Shown here piece by piece: positions 20,160-32,618 of a stretch of DNA of 64,000 nt. The position numbers and the translations under genes were made by a program. Under the pieces are notes generated by a model, which worked only from the letters and a program-made list of their open reading frames with translations, searched no databases and was not told where the DNA came from. The stretch covers positions 24,338 through 88,337 of the forward strand of contig JAZKJV010009780.1 of NCBI GenBank assembly GCA_037367405.1, in the 5' to 3' direction. The DNA comes from Ottelia alismoides. Lineage: Eukaryota > Streptophyta > Magnoliopsida > Alismatales > Hydrocharitaceae. Every line of letters begins with the position of its first letter. Position 1 is the first letter of the stretch.

Positions 20160-22362
20160 AATGTCTAAAATTTCAAAACTTACATACTTATGAATATTGT
20201 ATTCAAAGTAAAATGTCCAATACGCCTTTCTTAGGGAATGGTTTTAGATGCTGAACTATTCAAGATCTCATACATATTGATGTATGCGGATTATCTATAT
20301 CAGAATAAACATTATGGATATGTGATATCTATTAATTATTATTTGTGATACGAGAATTCTTCCTTTCACCTTAGAAACCTTCCAAATGTTCAAACATTTC
20401 ACAATTTTGGTTTAGAATAAAAGTTTTAAGGAAGATGAAAATGAATTTGATCTAATCTAGGTAGTCAATAAATATTAGATGAATTCAAGGAATACCTTAT
20501 GGAGATATGACTTATCTCACTCCTCCTCATACATCTAAACTCAATAGAGTTGTAGGGAGACACAAGTAGATCATGTGTGACATGATTTGGTCAATGATGA
20601 ATATTAGCATAATAACATCTGAGTTTCCAGGTATATATGTAGTAGAGACTACAATATATATCCTTAAAAAAATCCATGTAAATCTAAATCCAAACATCCT
20701 CATAAGCTATGGTTTGGAACCTATCCTAGTGTTGGACACTTGAGGATTTAGGGTTGCTTGGTCCATAACCTTTTCATGGATGCAAGTAAGCTGGAATCTA
20801 GTACAAAAAGTGCTACTTCCTTAGGAAAATAAAGGATGGTATTGGATACCTACTTTATGACCTTGAGATTCTTACAAGATCTCATTTTTAAGAATGTGAT
20901 TCTTAGAGGATGAAACTCTTGAGAATCAAGATGAAAATGAAGTGACGGATCTCATTTAATCTTGAGAAGATAATGAGGCCCTTGAAATCGGAAACTAAAA
21001 GAATAATTAAAGATGAAACACTCATACGTCTTTAAATGAGTTTGAGGATGTGTTTCATGTGTCAGTTAAATCTGACAATGATCTTACTTCATATGATGAA
21101 GCCTCTAAATATCATGACATGGAATGATGGATATTAACAATAAAGTCTAAAGTAAACTTCATATACAAGTCTTGTAAATAGACCCTCGAGGATCCACCTA
21201 TATGGGTAAGACCCATTAAGGTGTAAATGGATCTTCAAGAGAAAGAGGGAACCTGATGAGAAGGTAGAGATCTTCAAAGCATGGTTTGTATCCTCAAGAT
21301 ACATACCGAAGAGAAGACATCGCTTGCGGTGAGACTTGCTCTTCAGTGACCTTGCTTATACCCATCATAATATTGCTAATTATAGCTACACAACTTGACT
21401 TTGACATCTTCAAGATGAAAGTCAAGATTGCATTCCTCTATGAATACCTCTCCGAGGATATTCATATGAAGTAGTCCCAGGGTTTCATGTTGAGGAAAGC
21501 AAGTTGTGCAAGGTGAAGAACTCTATCTATGGACTCACGTAAGCATCTTGTAGTTCGAAAATAAGATTTGATGAAATTATAAATGTTATAATTTCAGATA
21601 GAATCTTGATGAACCATATAAAGCTTAGTGGGAGTGCCATTCTGTTCATCATGCTAAATGTAGATGATATCCTAATCATTTGGAATGATATAAGGATAAT
21701 AATAAGTTTTTTATAATCTGGCTATTCCATACCTTGAGATATGATCTCACGGATACCTCTTAGATCTTAGTTATGAAGGCGTTCAGGAACAAAGAAAAGA
21801 GGGTATCGGGACCTTCACATTAGTGGTACACCTTGGACATATTCCATTTTCTGGAAAATTCTAAGAAAGGTTTCCATACCTTAAGATATGGTATTGACCT
21901 ATCTAAAAAGATAACACCTCAAGGAGTTGAGGAAGTGAATGCTAGAACTGTCTGCCTTGCGCATTAGTTACGAGAAGCTGAGTGTAAGCTAGATGTGTAC
22001 AAATGTCAGATGTATACCATGCAGTGGTAGTAAATTATTACTAATCCTACTATGGAGATAAACTACTTAGTTGCAGTAATAACAAAATCTTCAAAGATGA
22101 CAAGACTTTCGAGATAGTGATATCTAAGTCTTATCTTCAAGAAATAAAGACTTTATGGATAGTAAATCTAAAGGTCTTAACTGCAGATACCGTAGGAGAT
22201 AGAGATATCCAAAAATAAGGATATTATGATAAGGATTATGGAAATACTAGTTATAATAAGTATTGAGCTACATGTCAAAGACACTATAACTAACAATATT
22301 GAGTATAGGTTGCATAAGATGCAACATTCACATTAGATGGGAGCACTGTTACTAGGGGATAT
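20160..22362 (+). pseudogene. copia B integrase, RT and RNase H remnants
   Basis: Recognisable scraps in order are a CIQSKMSNTPFL pre-integrase segment near 20195, the IHIDV-like integrase segment near 20270, an integrase core remnant near 20450-20600, the RT segment KVKIAFLYEYLSEDIHMK (ORF at 21286-21474), and a VDDILI box near 21665. The YVDD Tyr has been replaced (NVDD). Stops interrupt every part, so no product is possible. Confidence 0.7.
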
Positions 22363-23883
22363 GCAAGTGTCACGACTCCGAATCTCAGGCCGTCGGATCC
22401 ACTCCCATAACCAGATCTGATTACTCAGCAATAATTTATTCAACAATCACAAATAACATTCAGAAATAGACTGCAAATAAAATATACTCAGAGCGAAGTA
22501 TTTCAATACTTTTCCATTCACAAAATAAAGTTCAGATGATACATTGTCCCACTATAACCATTTACATGTACATCAGCTTAAATGGAAAATACACAAAAAG
22601 ATTACTAACTACCTTACAAAATAAAGCTATTGTGGCTGGTTGGATGTCTACTAAGGTCCTTGCGATCGCTCACCGACACCTGTTGGATTTTCCATAAATC
22701 ATGGGATAAAAATTAATGAATGCTTAGTAACGAATAAGAGAAAAGCAAACAAATAATGTAATTTTTCAAAAAGTTGTTATAAAAAAAGTTTCATTCCTTC
22801 TCATTAATTTAAGTCATATTCCTTTCTATTCCATGTCAGGGATTAGTCCAGGGAAACCCCACCTGTCTTGGACTCCAAAGATGTGGATACTTTGGGATTG
22901 GAGATTGAGTTGATCTGATGAGCTTATGCTGCCACACGTCGCCTCAACCAATCCTCCAATACTACCCGACAATTTCCTTTTCATTTATTAATCAGGGGCT
23001 CAAACTCTCATCCTGGAAAACAAAGGAGCATACCGTTCTTGAGGACCTGGTTGCTTAAAACCTCAGGCTATTTGTTAATCACATAACTTAGTGGCTTTAA
23101 ATACATGTTATCATGACCCATCTGCTATTGAACCACCCGTGCCTCCACATGGCATGATCACATCTTCCGTCGTTCAACCCGAAGATATTGGCTCCCGGTA
23201 CCACACGTTGTAAATCATTCATTTCGTGCGCACTTATCATAATAGGACAACCGTGTACCACCTAGGTAGTGAAATGCCAGTACGGGTTCCTTCCAACAAA
23301 TGTGCATGTTACATGACCGACCTGTAGTTCTACTCCCAGTCATCCTTAACGTGACACACGATCCTTTTCAGGATTCAACTCAAAACACATCAATTCCCTT
23401 GATGTAATTCGTTCGTTAAGTCTTCGATTTGTATAATCGTAAACACTTAGTATAGACTCGTATATATATTATTCATATGCATATATACTTGTATTTATGC
23501 TTATTTTAACTCTCAAACCCTAACTTTCCAAGCCATTGCATCAATTCAATGCTTAAACTTTATTTTAGTGGGAATCACAAAGCAACGTTTCATACTTTCT
23601 CAAAAATAACCAACATTACGGTTCTTCATAGTAAAAAACATAAAATCAGAAATTTCAACAATCTCATATGAAAATCCAATTGCAAAAGGAATGATTTCGT
23701 TACCTAATCGAACTCTCTCGCACGTATACAGTGCTTTATCGTGGTTCTTTTTCAAAAAGAAAGACTTATAGATCCTGAAATGACCGAATTTCATTTTCGT
23801 ATCAAACACACTAAGAACGTGCCAAGAACACGAAGAATGAATAGAGAACACGAAGAACGTGAAGAAACATATTTTCTCTTAAA

Positions 23884-24056
23884 ACTTCGGCAGAACTTCC
23901 CCTTATATAGGGTTATATTTTTAGGAAATTTTCGGTAGAGTTTCCCCTTGTATCGAGAAATATTTCGATAAAAATTTCGGCAGAGTTTTCCCTTATATCG
24001 AGACATATTTATATAAATATTTTGACAGAATTTCCCCTTATATCAGGACATATTTT
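23884..24056. repeat. short tandem repeat inside LTR C
   Basis: About four imperfect units of 40-55 bp share TTCGGCAGAGTTTCCCCTTA and ATATCGAGACATATTT. Confidence 0.8.
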
Positions 24057-24099
24057 AAAAATGGAAAGAGATTCCTCTATTAAAATCATCGAGAGGAAA

Positions 24100-24420
24100 A
24101 TAATAACGAAAATTAAAGAATATACTCAAACAACAAGAGATAAAGAATCGGTAGATACCACACGTCTTAGGTGAGTGAATGTGTAACGAATCACATGGTT
24201 CACTGATGTGCATAGCCGCCTGCACCTAAGTAGGGTATTACACAGTTTTCTCCATCAAAATAACTATAAAAGAAGAATCGAAAGAATAGAAACATAAGTG
24301 ATGGAGAATCAGTAGACACCACACGTCTTAGGTGAGTGAATGTGTGACGAATCACAGGGTTCACTGACGTGCATAGCCGCCCGCATCTAAGTAGGATGTT
24401 ATACATATTTCTCCTCGAAC
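24100..24420. repeat. tandem duplication of about 155 bp inside LTR C
   Basis: Two copies share AGAATCGGTAGATACCACAC, GTCTTAGGTGAGTGAATGTG, GGTTCACTGA and GTGCATAGCCGCC followed by a TTCTCC end. They differ at several positions, so the duplication is not recent. Confidence 0.85.
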
Positions 24421-25311
24421 CACAACAGAAAATGAATCGGAAAGAAAGATGAAGTAAGAACAAAACTTGGAAGAAAAGAGGATGAATTGAAATCCTAACT
24501 TACGATGCAAACTAAGAGAGGATCATACCTTTCTCCTCCTCGTTCTCCTGGCAGCACTTCGCTAGTGCTCTTTCCCCGCCTCTCACTCCTCCTCCAGATC
24601 CCTCAACCCTAGCCCTTGGTGTAGTGGTGGTAGTGGAAATCGTAGAGAATGAATGGGTAGGGGGGTATTTATAGGCTCCAGAAAATCACTAACCATGGTT
24701 AGTAAACCGCGGTTTAACCCTTAACCACAGTTAATGACCCATGATTTTGGCCCATGGTTTTGGTCAAAACTTATCCGAAACTTAGGGCTTAAGTTAGAAC
24801 ATTCCAGAGGATTCTAGATTCGCTAATGACGCTTAATTAACGTTAAATGTGATTAACGTCCCCTAATCATGATTTAACTTTTGTGTCTTAGGCTTGTCTT
24901 TTGCTAACTATTGATTAATGTTCGCTAATCGTCATTAATAGTTTTCAATTCATCATTAGTTTCTTTATTCATGTTTAATTAGTCTTAATGACGGTCATTG
25001 TGGGTTAATGACATCTTAAACCTCTTTGCTTCTCTTTCTTCTAAAAATCATAACAATTCCAAACGAAATCTGATTCATACGAAACAAATTCTGTTGGTTT
25101 TCTGTTGACGAGCCAGATCGTATTATATAGGATCCGAGAGATTCCAAGTTTAAGGTTTTATAGCAAGCGCCATAAAAGGACTTGGAATAGTCTCTAGGGA
25201 ACAAAGTGACTGATCAACTTACTTAGCTATTTTTCTAAATAGTCTATGATTATCACATGAGTGTGGGTTTAAATGATTAGCCCATTAGTGGCTCCTTGGG
25301 TTAGGGGCGAT

Positions 25312-27866
25312 TGTTGGACATGCGAGCCCATGATGAGCCATTATGCAATAAATGTTATTGCAAATATCATTCCCTGATCTGAAACGAAGAGTGATTAATT
25401 TACATAATAGGCCTCTTTGTACAATTAGGGTTATGTACCATGGCCATCTTAATGATCATACAGTTGTTGATTTAATTGTTGAATCATAGAGGTTGGTGCT
25501 TGGATGAATATCTAAAGAGTTAGATTGAGGACTCATCAAGCACGGTCAAATGATTGTTATGAGTGGATCTCCAACCTGAGAAGGAGATGGCAATCCTTTC
25601 TCTAAAGGTTGATATCTAACCGACCTCTTGATGTAGGTCCTCTACATAGGAATAGAGATTCAGGGGTGTTAGGTAAGTTAGCTCAAAGAATTGACTAGCA
25701 AGATCGAGATAACCAAAGTCCTATGTCGTATGCTGTCACGATATAGGCATGCATCCTTTGACCAGAGACAGATGCGTTACTATATGTCTGAGTATGTAAA
25801 TTTGGCAGACCAATAGATTGATGACCTAACCAAGGTCTATACACAGACGTGTTGGTGTGCATACAAGGGCATATGAGTAATACAATCTCTCAAAGGAATC
25901 ATACAGGTTCATTGCTGAATCGGAAGACATGAGCTCACTCTTGAGATATTGAGAAGAATCAAATTCCATGTATGGTCGTCTCGCTTTGGAGGCTTGACTG
26001 AATTTGTAGGTTTGATATATACTTTTAGAAAGTATATGATCAACCCCTGGGTATGATATATGCTTTTGGAAAATATATGATCGGTTACCAACTCCCAATG
26101 ATCGAATGATAAAATATAATGATAAAATCCTGAAGGAGACAATCTAAAAGAGATCTAATACTTCAGGTTTAATATGGGTCTTCCAGTATGCAGGTGTGCA
26201 GGTATTGTGAATACTTGAGGGTGATGTGATCATAAACGATTGTATAACCATGACGCTTCCATTCCAAGGGAGTGATGCAACAGGTCTGGATTTTAGTGAC
26301 TCCTCTCATAAAGAAGTGATCTAATCTTAGTCCAAATGTTGGACCTTGATATGAATGTGATTCAATTGTAAAGAGAAGATTAGATCTACGGCTTTGATTT
26401 AATTAAGCATCTATAGGCGGTCTGCGAGATCTGAATTTGAGATGTGATCTCTATATCCAAGTCATTATACGTGCAACAATATAATCACCCTGTCCTTATC
26501 TCCAATTATCCGTGGAGAGAGCGCATTATCCTTGAAAGAGTTCATGGATAATTTCATTGTTGATATTATGTATCCGAGCATTGAAAAAATTGATAATTAA
26601 ATGTGATTTAATTATCATGAATAATATGAATTAGATTAAAAAAATATTATAAGGAGAGATATCTAAGATAATTAAATGTGATTCAGTTATCAAAGATATG
26701 AATAATGTCAATGTGATTCATGTTATTTAGGCACATGAGAAAAGAGATTCAAGATGATTAAATTTGATTTAATTATCATGGATATGAATAATGTGGATAG
26801 TACTATCCATATTAATTAGGTATATTATAAATGTAATTTATAATATATTAGAGAGAGCATATTGTGATTTATAATTGTTAATTAATATTGATGTGAATTA
26901 TATTCACATTGTATAATTAATTGAAAATATAATTTACATTTTGTTTAGGGATGTGAATGTGAATCATATTTTTCCAATGGCATGATTGCAATATTTTACA
27001 AGATAATTATGAATTATTTTTTGTGAAATAATTTACAACAATTGTTGTTGCAAAATCTTGGAGATATATCATGAGATAATGAGATCTCATGAGATGATGG
27101 TAGCCGTCCTTCCTTTTTAGGGATGTGGTTAGTCTCCTCATTATCTCCAAGACTAGCCAATTGATTTGATTTGAAATTATTGATTTATCAATATAAATTA
27201 ATTTAAACTAAATTAATTGTTGTTGTATTTTCACAACAAGATCATGGCCATTGAATGAAGCACAAGTCAATCTCATCCATTGATTGTGTGATGTCCATGG
27301 GTTGGGATCCATGGACTCCCAAAACTCTATATAAGAAGAGGCATCCCTTACTCTTCGAAAGACAAGAACACAATTACCGAATGCTCTCTCTCTATTTATC
27401 CACACGCCAAGTCTCTCTCTCTCTCATATAGGCCATCCACCATGGAGCCATCGAAAGAGTCTCCATCGCCGCAGCATCGTCATTATGCTGCCGGAGTATT
27501 TGCTCGTGGAATCTCCATCTCCTTCGGTGCGTCTTGCTCGTGAAGAAGACAGGATTTTCTGTGACGAGATCAGGAGATTCGTCGCTGTGACCATCAACAT
27601 GGATTGTTAGAGGGACGCGTCTCATCAAAGCTCTTGCAAGCGTCTCCTCCGTCAGATCGGACTTGAGACAGGAGGTCTCTTCGTTTATAGACTTGATCGC
27701 AACCACACTTCAATAGGTAATCTTAATACCTATTGTGGTTTATATGAAACGATCCGAGAAATGTTCTTGGATCATGTGGCTTCATCACATTAACTTTTTT
27801 TATATTCCGCTGCATCGAGCAACTAGTACGACTAGTTGCTCCCGATCGCATTCGATGCGATCCACA
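25312..27866 (+). repeat. 3' LTR of copia B
   Basis: It starts TGTTGGACATGCGAGCC after a G-rich tract (GGGTTAGGGGCGAT). A clear TATA box (CTCTATATAAGAAG, 27325-27338) is followed by a leader-like region. The end near CCACA at 27866 is approximate. A 26500-27060 section is very AT-rich and repeats TAATTAAATGTGATTTAATT-type palindromes. Confidence 0.65.
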
Positions 27867-28940
27867 CTCTTCCGTGATGCGCTTGAGGATCTTCCATATC
27901 CTTCACATACCAGTGGCAAAACTAATATCATGTCAAGTACATATCTGAACATACATGATACTCTTAACCATTGATGTATAAGGAATTCCTTTCATTTCAT
28001 TCTCCTATTCATTCTTTGGATATTGATCCAAGTTGAATTTGTCCCCTTTTTGAATAGGAACAACCTTGCAGAGCACTTGCCATCTTGAATCTTTCCAAGA
28101 CCTTCTCAATATATACATTGAGACAATCCTAACAGTCCTTATGGTCTATCACAGAATGATTCTATTCCAATCACATAGGATGCCTCACCTGTATCTTTCA
28201 TTTCAAAGTTCTTGGAGAGATACTTCTTTGTTTCATGTAACAAACCTAAATCATTAGCAGCCAATAATATGTCATCAAAATATAAGACTAATATAATAAA
28301 CTTGCTCCCACTAACTTTCATGTAGATACACCTATCTACCATATTTTCTATAAAATCATACAATGTAATGGTGTTGTTAAACTTAATATAACATTGACAA
28401 GAAGCTTGTTTTAGTCCATATATTGACTTATTTAATTTACATACTAGATTTCCCTTTTCTGTAATCCTAAAACCTTCGGATTGGTTCATATAGACATCTT
28501 CCTCTAACTCCCCATTCAGAAAGGCGGTCTTTACATCCATTTGGTGAAGCTCCAAATCATAATGTACCACCAAAGCTAAAATGATTCTTAAGGAGTCCTT
28601 CTTTGAAACTGGAATAAGGGTCTCCTTATAATCCATGCCATCTTTTTGAGTAAATCCCTTTGTAACAAGTCTAGCTTTATATTATTCAATGTTACCTTTA
28701 GAGTCATGTTTGGTCTTGAAAATTCATTTACACCCGACTCTTTTAGAACCTTCAGGTAACTCAACGAGATTCCAGACATTGTTATTGATCTTTGACTCGA
28801 GTTCTTTTTCCATAGCATTCAACCACTTTTCAGAATCATTACATTTTATGTCTTGATGGAATGAGATTGGATATTTATCAATGCATAAGTCACATTCATG
28901 CTCAAGTGCATATATTATATAATCATCAAAATTCATAGGT
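27867..28940 (-). pseudogene. copia A reverse transcriptase region
   Basis: The largest ORF (28139-28636) has the RT blocks LELHQMDVKTAFLNGELEED and KSIYGLKQAS, with YFDD in place of YVDD. It stops early, but the connection region continues in other frames down to about 27890 (HDISFATGM). Upstream ORFs to 28936 hold the first RVT_2 segment (LNAMEKELESK, RVGCK). Several stops and shifts separate these pieces. Confidence 0.82.
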
Positions 28941-29099
28941 CTCCTTTACCTTTTAGAGGGTCTTAATGCAACTTCTTATGATTGTGATGAACTTGGCTCA
29001 TTTACAACTTGTTCATTAATAATGACGTCATCACTTAATGTGGGTGCCAACTCTTGATGTTCCACGTCAATATGTGGAGATGATCCACAGGTGGAACGA

Positions 29100-30510
29100 T
29101 TACTCTAGAAGATTCCGGCAGATATGGAAGCAACACTTTATCCCTATCTTCTTTCGTTTTCACATTTCATGAAGCTTAGCTCCCACTAATATTGTCATTC
29201 TCAATAAAACAAGCATTGCCACTCTCAACAATTCTTGCACTATGGTTAGGATAATAAAATTTATACCCCTTTGATTTTTCAGGATAACCAATAAAAAATC
29301 CACTGACTGTCCTTGGATCTAATTTCTTTTCATGTGGATTGTAAACTTTGACTTCCGCTTGACATCCCAAACATGTAGATGTCTCAAACTCGGTTTCCTA
29401 CCCTATCCATAATTCAAAAGGTATCTTTTGAATTGCTTTACTAGGAACCCTATTGAATAATATGCTAAAATTATTAATACATATGTCCATAATGAAAGAG
29501 GTAAAATACTATTATTTATCATGCTTTTAACTACTTCCATTAATGTACGATTTCGTCTTTCTACGACACCGTTTTGTTACGGTATTTTAGGCATTGTGTA
29601 CTGTGCACAAATATCCTTACTTTCAAGGAATTTTGCAAATGGACCAGAATGTTGACCCGTCTCATCATGCCTTCCGAAATATTCACCACCTCGATCAGGT
29701 CTCTCATTTTTTATTTTCCTTTCCATGTGTCTTTCCACCTCATTAATAAATATATAAAGGACATTTACTGTTTGAGTCCTTTCATGCAATAGATAGATAT
29801 ATCCATACCGTGAGAAATCATCTATAAAAGTGATAAAATATCTTTTCCTTCCCCATGATGAGACATCAAAAGATCCATAAGTACCAGTATGTATCAATTC
29901 TAGGAGCTGAGTAGCCCTTCTAGCTGGCTTCTTTGATGCGTGTTTGGATTGCTTCCTTTAATGCAATCTATGCACAACTCTAGATCAGTAAAATCTAATT
30001 GAGGTAATATGTCATTCTTAATAAGTCTCAACATTCTTTCCTTAGATATATGACCTATTCTTTGATGCCATAAAAGAGTATAGCATTCAGTAGATGTAAT
30101 CCTTTTCACACCCATATTGCTTTCAACATAAAATAGGGAATTCATCAATTTAATATCAAGATTAAAATGATAAAGATAATTCTCCAAAGAACCAGAATCA
30201 TAAAAGTACTTATTTTTTTAACATAGAAAATGATCCATCAAAAATCTTGAAAGAAAATCCTAAACAATCCCGTCTATAAACGGAAATAAGATTTCTAGCA
30301 CATTTAGGAATGTAGAGACATCCTTCCAGATCAACTTGACATCTAGTGTCCATGATCAATCTGCAAGTCTCAATTCCATCTATTTGTACCTTCATCCTAT
30401 TTCCCATGAGCAGATATTGCTCACTTTTCTTTATGTTCTAGATTGTACGGAATCCTTGTAATATGTGAGATACGTGAGTAGTTGCACCAGAATCTAACCA
30501 CCAAATATTA
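29100..30510 (-). pseudogene. copia A protease and integrase region
   Basis: In minus-strand order, WWLDSGATTHVSH near 30475-30512 is the protease active site; the 30407-30210 ORF follows; LLWHQRIGH and CIDC (30187-29900) are the pre-integrase zinc motif; RYFITFIDDFSRYGYIYLL and RGGEY (29897-29577) belong to the integrase core, whose second Asp motif is altered to RPDRGGEY. The integrase C-terminal block (FFIGYPEKSKGYKFYYP) lies at 29370-29176. Each piece is in its own frame. Confidence 0.82.
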
Positions 30511-30559
30511 TTAGGAAAATCTATAATATTTACTTCTGTGGCTTTTATTGCTGCTAGCC

Positions 30560-31230
30560 CCTATCGGAGTCCTTTCAATAGCCATGAGGTTCACTGAGTG
30601 TTCTTTTATCTTCTTTAATCTCCCTTCTTCTTGAATGAGTATAGCCTTTAATTCCATAAAACTCCATTTATCCTTTAATGTGTTGTAGTTTACCTAGAAT
30701 TGCCCAAATTCAATAAGATGAAAGTTTATGATAAACTATATTAAGAACGTCTCGTTACATCCATCCCCATGATTTTCAGTTTCGATGCGAGATTAGAAAT
30801 TTCAATTACATGATCCATCATCGAGTTGGATTAGTTGAATTTCTTCGTGGTCAACCATCTCATTAAAGTCCCAAATATGGACTTATCAGCTATATCGGAT
30901 TGGGAGTACTCCTTAATTTTCTTCATAAATTCATTAGCATTGTTTATCCTAGGCATTGACGGTTTGACGTTCTCCACCATTGAGATTTTAATCGAGCTCA
31001 AGAAGAGTCTATTCGATCTTTCCCAAGCCTCATAATACATCCTTTCATCGTTAGTGTTGTCCTGTAAGAGCTTGTGGTTTTTTATCTTTGACTAATACAT
31101 GATCTAAATTCATCACTCCTAAATGGAAGAGAATCTATTCTGACCAATTTGCATAGTTGAGTCCGTTAAACCTAACCATAGAGTTGCCTAATGCAAACAA
31201 GTTCATAGATGTTGAATCTGTAGACAATAA
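30560..31230 (-). pseudogene. copia A gag remnant
   Basis: Near 31190-31090 the minus strand reads FNGLNYANW and FHLGVMNLD, typical of copia gag starts. The ORF 31040-30831 continues with WERSNRLFLSSIK and SDIADKSIFGTLM. No zinc knuckle was found. Stops and frameshifts separate these parts. Confidence 0.7.
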
Positions 31231-32166
31231 TACATACGCTCACAATAATGCTTTGAGAAATAAATTAATAATTTATATACGGGAAATGCATATTGAAATT
31301 TCTTTCACAATATGTTAATAATTGCCTTTGAGCAGAATATTAACAAATCAATAAATGCATAAGTGATGCAATTAGGTATACTTTAATAGATAGCTGAATA
31401 AATCATGTCTAATTCATGCTTTCCATCTTTGGATGTAAAACTCGTGATTCATTAATTGACCTCTTAATGTGCATAATTACGGACAATGATCCATCTTTGG
31501 GTGATCTCCTAGTCCATGATTATACTATTCTGATTATCATGATAATATTATATCATTAAATTTAATTTGCATCAAAATCATGATAATCAAAATATGGGTT
31601 CAACTCCATACATGGTTAGATCACTTTGGTAGCTAACCACTAATTGAACACTTTAATTTCATTTATCAGTTAAAAAATGTATTTTACATAATTATGGGAC
31701 TAACCCCAATAACTAACATATATAATTAATTAGAATCAAAATCATTTCGGTGATGTCATAAGGATTATGCTATGAGATTCAAAAACAACTCTGAATCTGC
31801 ACATTATATGAATGATCTAAATAATAACAAGGGTTAAAGGTAAAACTGCCATAGACTCGTCATCTCTAATACCTTTCTAATTATAGAAAAGTTACTTTAA
31901 TAATAACATTAAAGTTTCTGAGTTAATTAAGAAATGAATCCATAATTAGATAATTGTTTATCTTGATCTCTTTAATAATTGAAAATAAAGTGAGTAAAGA
32001 TACAAAAACTTTATCGGAAAGTACAAGTAAAAGGTGTTGTCAAACATGATCGGGTTTAAAGATAACTTTCTGTTAAGATAATCATGATAATAATAATAGT
32101 AACAACTTACAGATTTGATCAATCCGAAGAAATTTAAAATCCATTCAAGCCAAGGTACGATAACCT
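31231..32166 (-). other. copia A 5' leader region
   Basis: This AT-rich non-coding DNA lies between the gag remnant and the primer binding site. No ORF is convincing. Confidence 0.5.
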
Positions 32167-32179
32167 GGCTCTGATACCA
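32167..32179 (-). promoter_or_regulatory. primer binding site of copia A
   Basis: The minus strand reads TGGTATCAGAGCC, 3 bases after the LTR end, matching the tRNA-iMet 3' end. Confidence 0.85.
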
Positions 32180-32182
32180 GAT

Positions 32183-32618
32183 TGTAGGAAATTTTAGGCG
32201 ACACACAAATGAATCGATAAAAAATGATTCATGAGTTACCTCCTTCGATCACAAATCAAATAGCAACTTTTGATGGAGATGATGAAGAAACCGACGGTGA
32301 TCTTTTCTTCCTCCTTTTCTCCTTCCCTTGACCCCAATCGTTAAAACTCTCTTAGATGGTGAAGAGTTTGGATGATGGCTTTCTGAATATCTTGATTCAG
32401 TGTTTTGCATAATGAGTCATCACATCTCTTTTATAGGGTTAGAGTTGGAGGGTTCAAAAGGATTATAAACCCTATCATAACCGACTCATGATAATCCATT
32501 AAATCATCAACGTAGATCAAGTTAATGTGGTTACGTCTTATCCATTGACTTGGTAAAACTCAATATTAATCATCTCATAAATATTTTGTGTGGAATACAT
32601 ACAAGATAAATTCCAACA
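32183..32618 (-). repeat. 5' LTR of copia A
   Basis: On the minus strand it runs TGTTGGAATTTATC to TTTCCTACA, 436 bp. It aligns with 17981-18326 plus the short piece before 16799. The two copies differ at many positions, so A inserted long ago. Confidence 0.85.

Larger units (their letters stand above)
22368..25162 (-). mobile_element. C: Ty3-gypsy solo LTR (Tekay-like) inside copia B
   Basis: On the minus strand the segment ends GATTCGGAGTCGTGACA, as Tekay/Del-type LTRs do, and starts TATAAAACC, probably TGTAAAACC with a C-to-T change. GCAAG on both sides (22363-22367 and 25163-25167) is a 5 bp target duplication, giving a 2,795 bp LTR. A minus-strand TATAAATA lies near 24668 with a CT-rich leader after it. 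No gag or pol is adjacent, so it is a solo LTR left by LTR-LTR recombination. Confidence 0.75.
18881..27866 (+). mobile_element. copia B: decayed, 5'-truncated Ty1-copia element inserted in copia A
   Basis: On the + strand, weak integrase and RT remnants are followed by a long 3' LTR (25312-27866) with its own TATA box. No 5' LTR is found next to the copia A breakpoint at about 18880, so B is 5'-truncated. It contains the gypsy solo LTR C (22368-25162). Coding remnants are riddled with stops and shifts, which makes B older than C. The right border is placed where copia A coding sequence resumes on the other strand, near 27870. Confidence 0.7.
16739..32618 (-). mobile_element. copia A: nested, decayed Ty1-copia element (minus strand)
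   Basis: The 5' LTR (32183-32618) and the matching 3' LTR (to 18326) bracket gag, protease, integrase, RT and RNase H remnants on the minus strand. A primer binding site complementary to tRNA-iMet lies at 32167-32179 and a polypurine tract (AAGTGGGAGAA) at 18327-18337. Copia B (18881-27866) interrupts it within the RT-RNase H region and a TRIM-like element (16799-17980) interrupts its 3' LTR. Coding parts carry many stops. The left 40 bp of the 3' LTR do not match the 5' LTR, so the 16739 border is uncertain. Confidence 0.8.
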
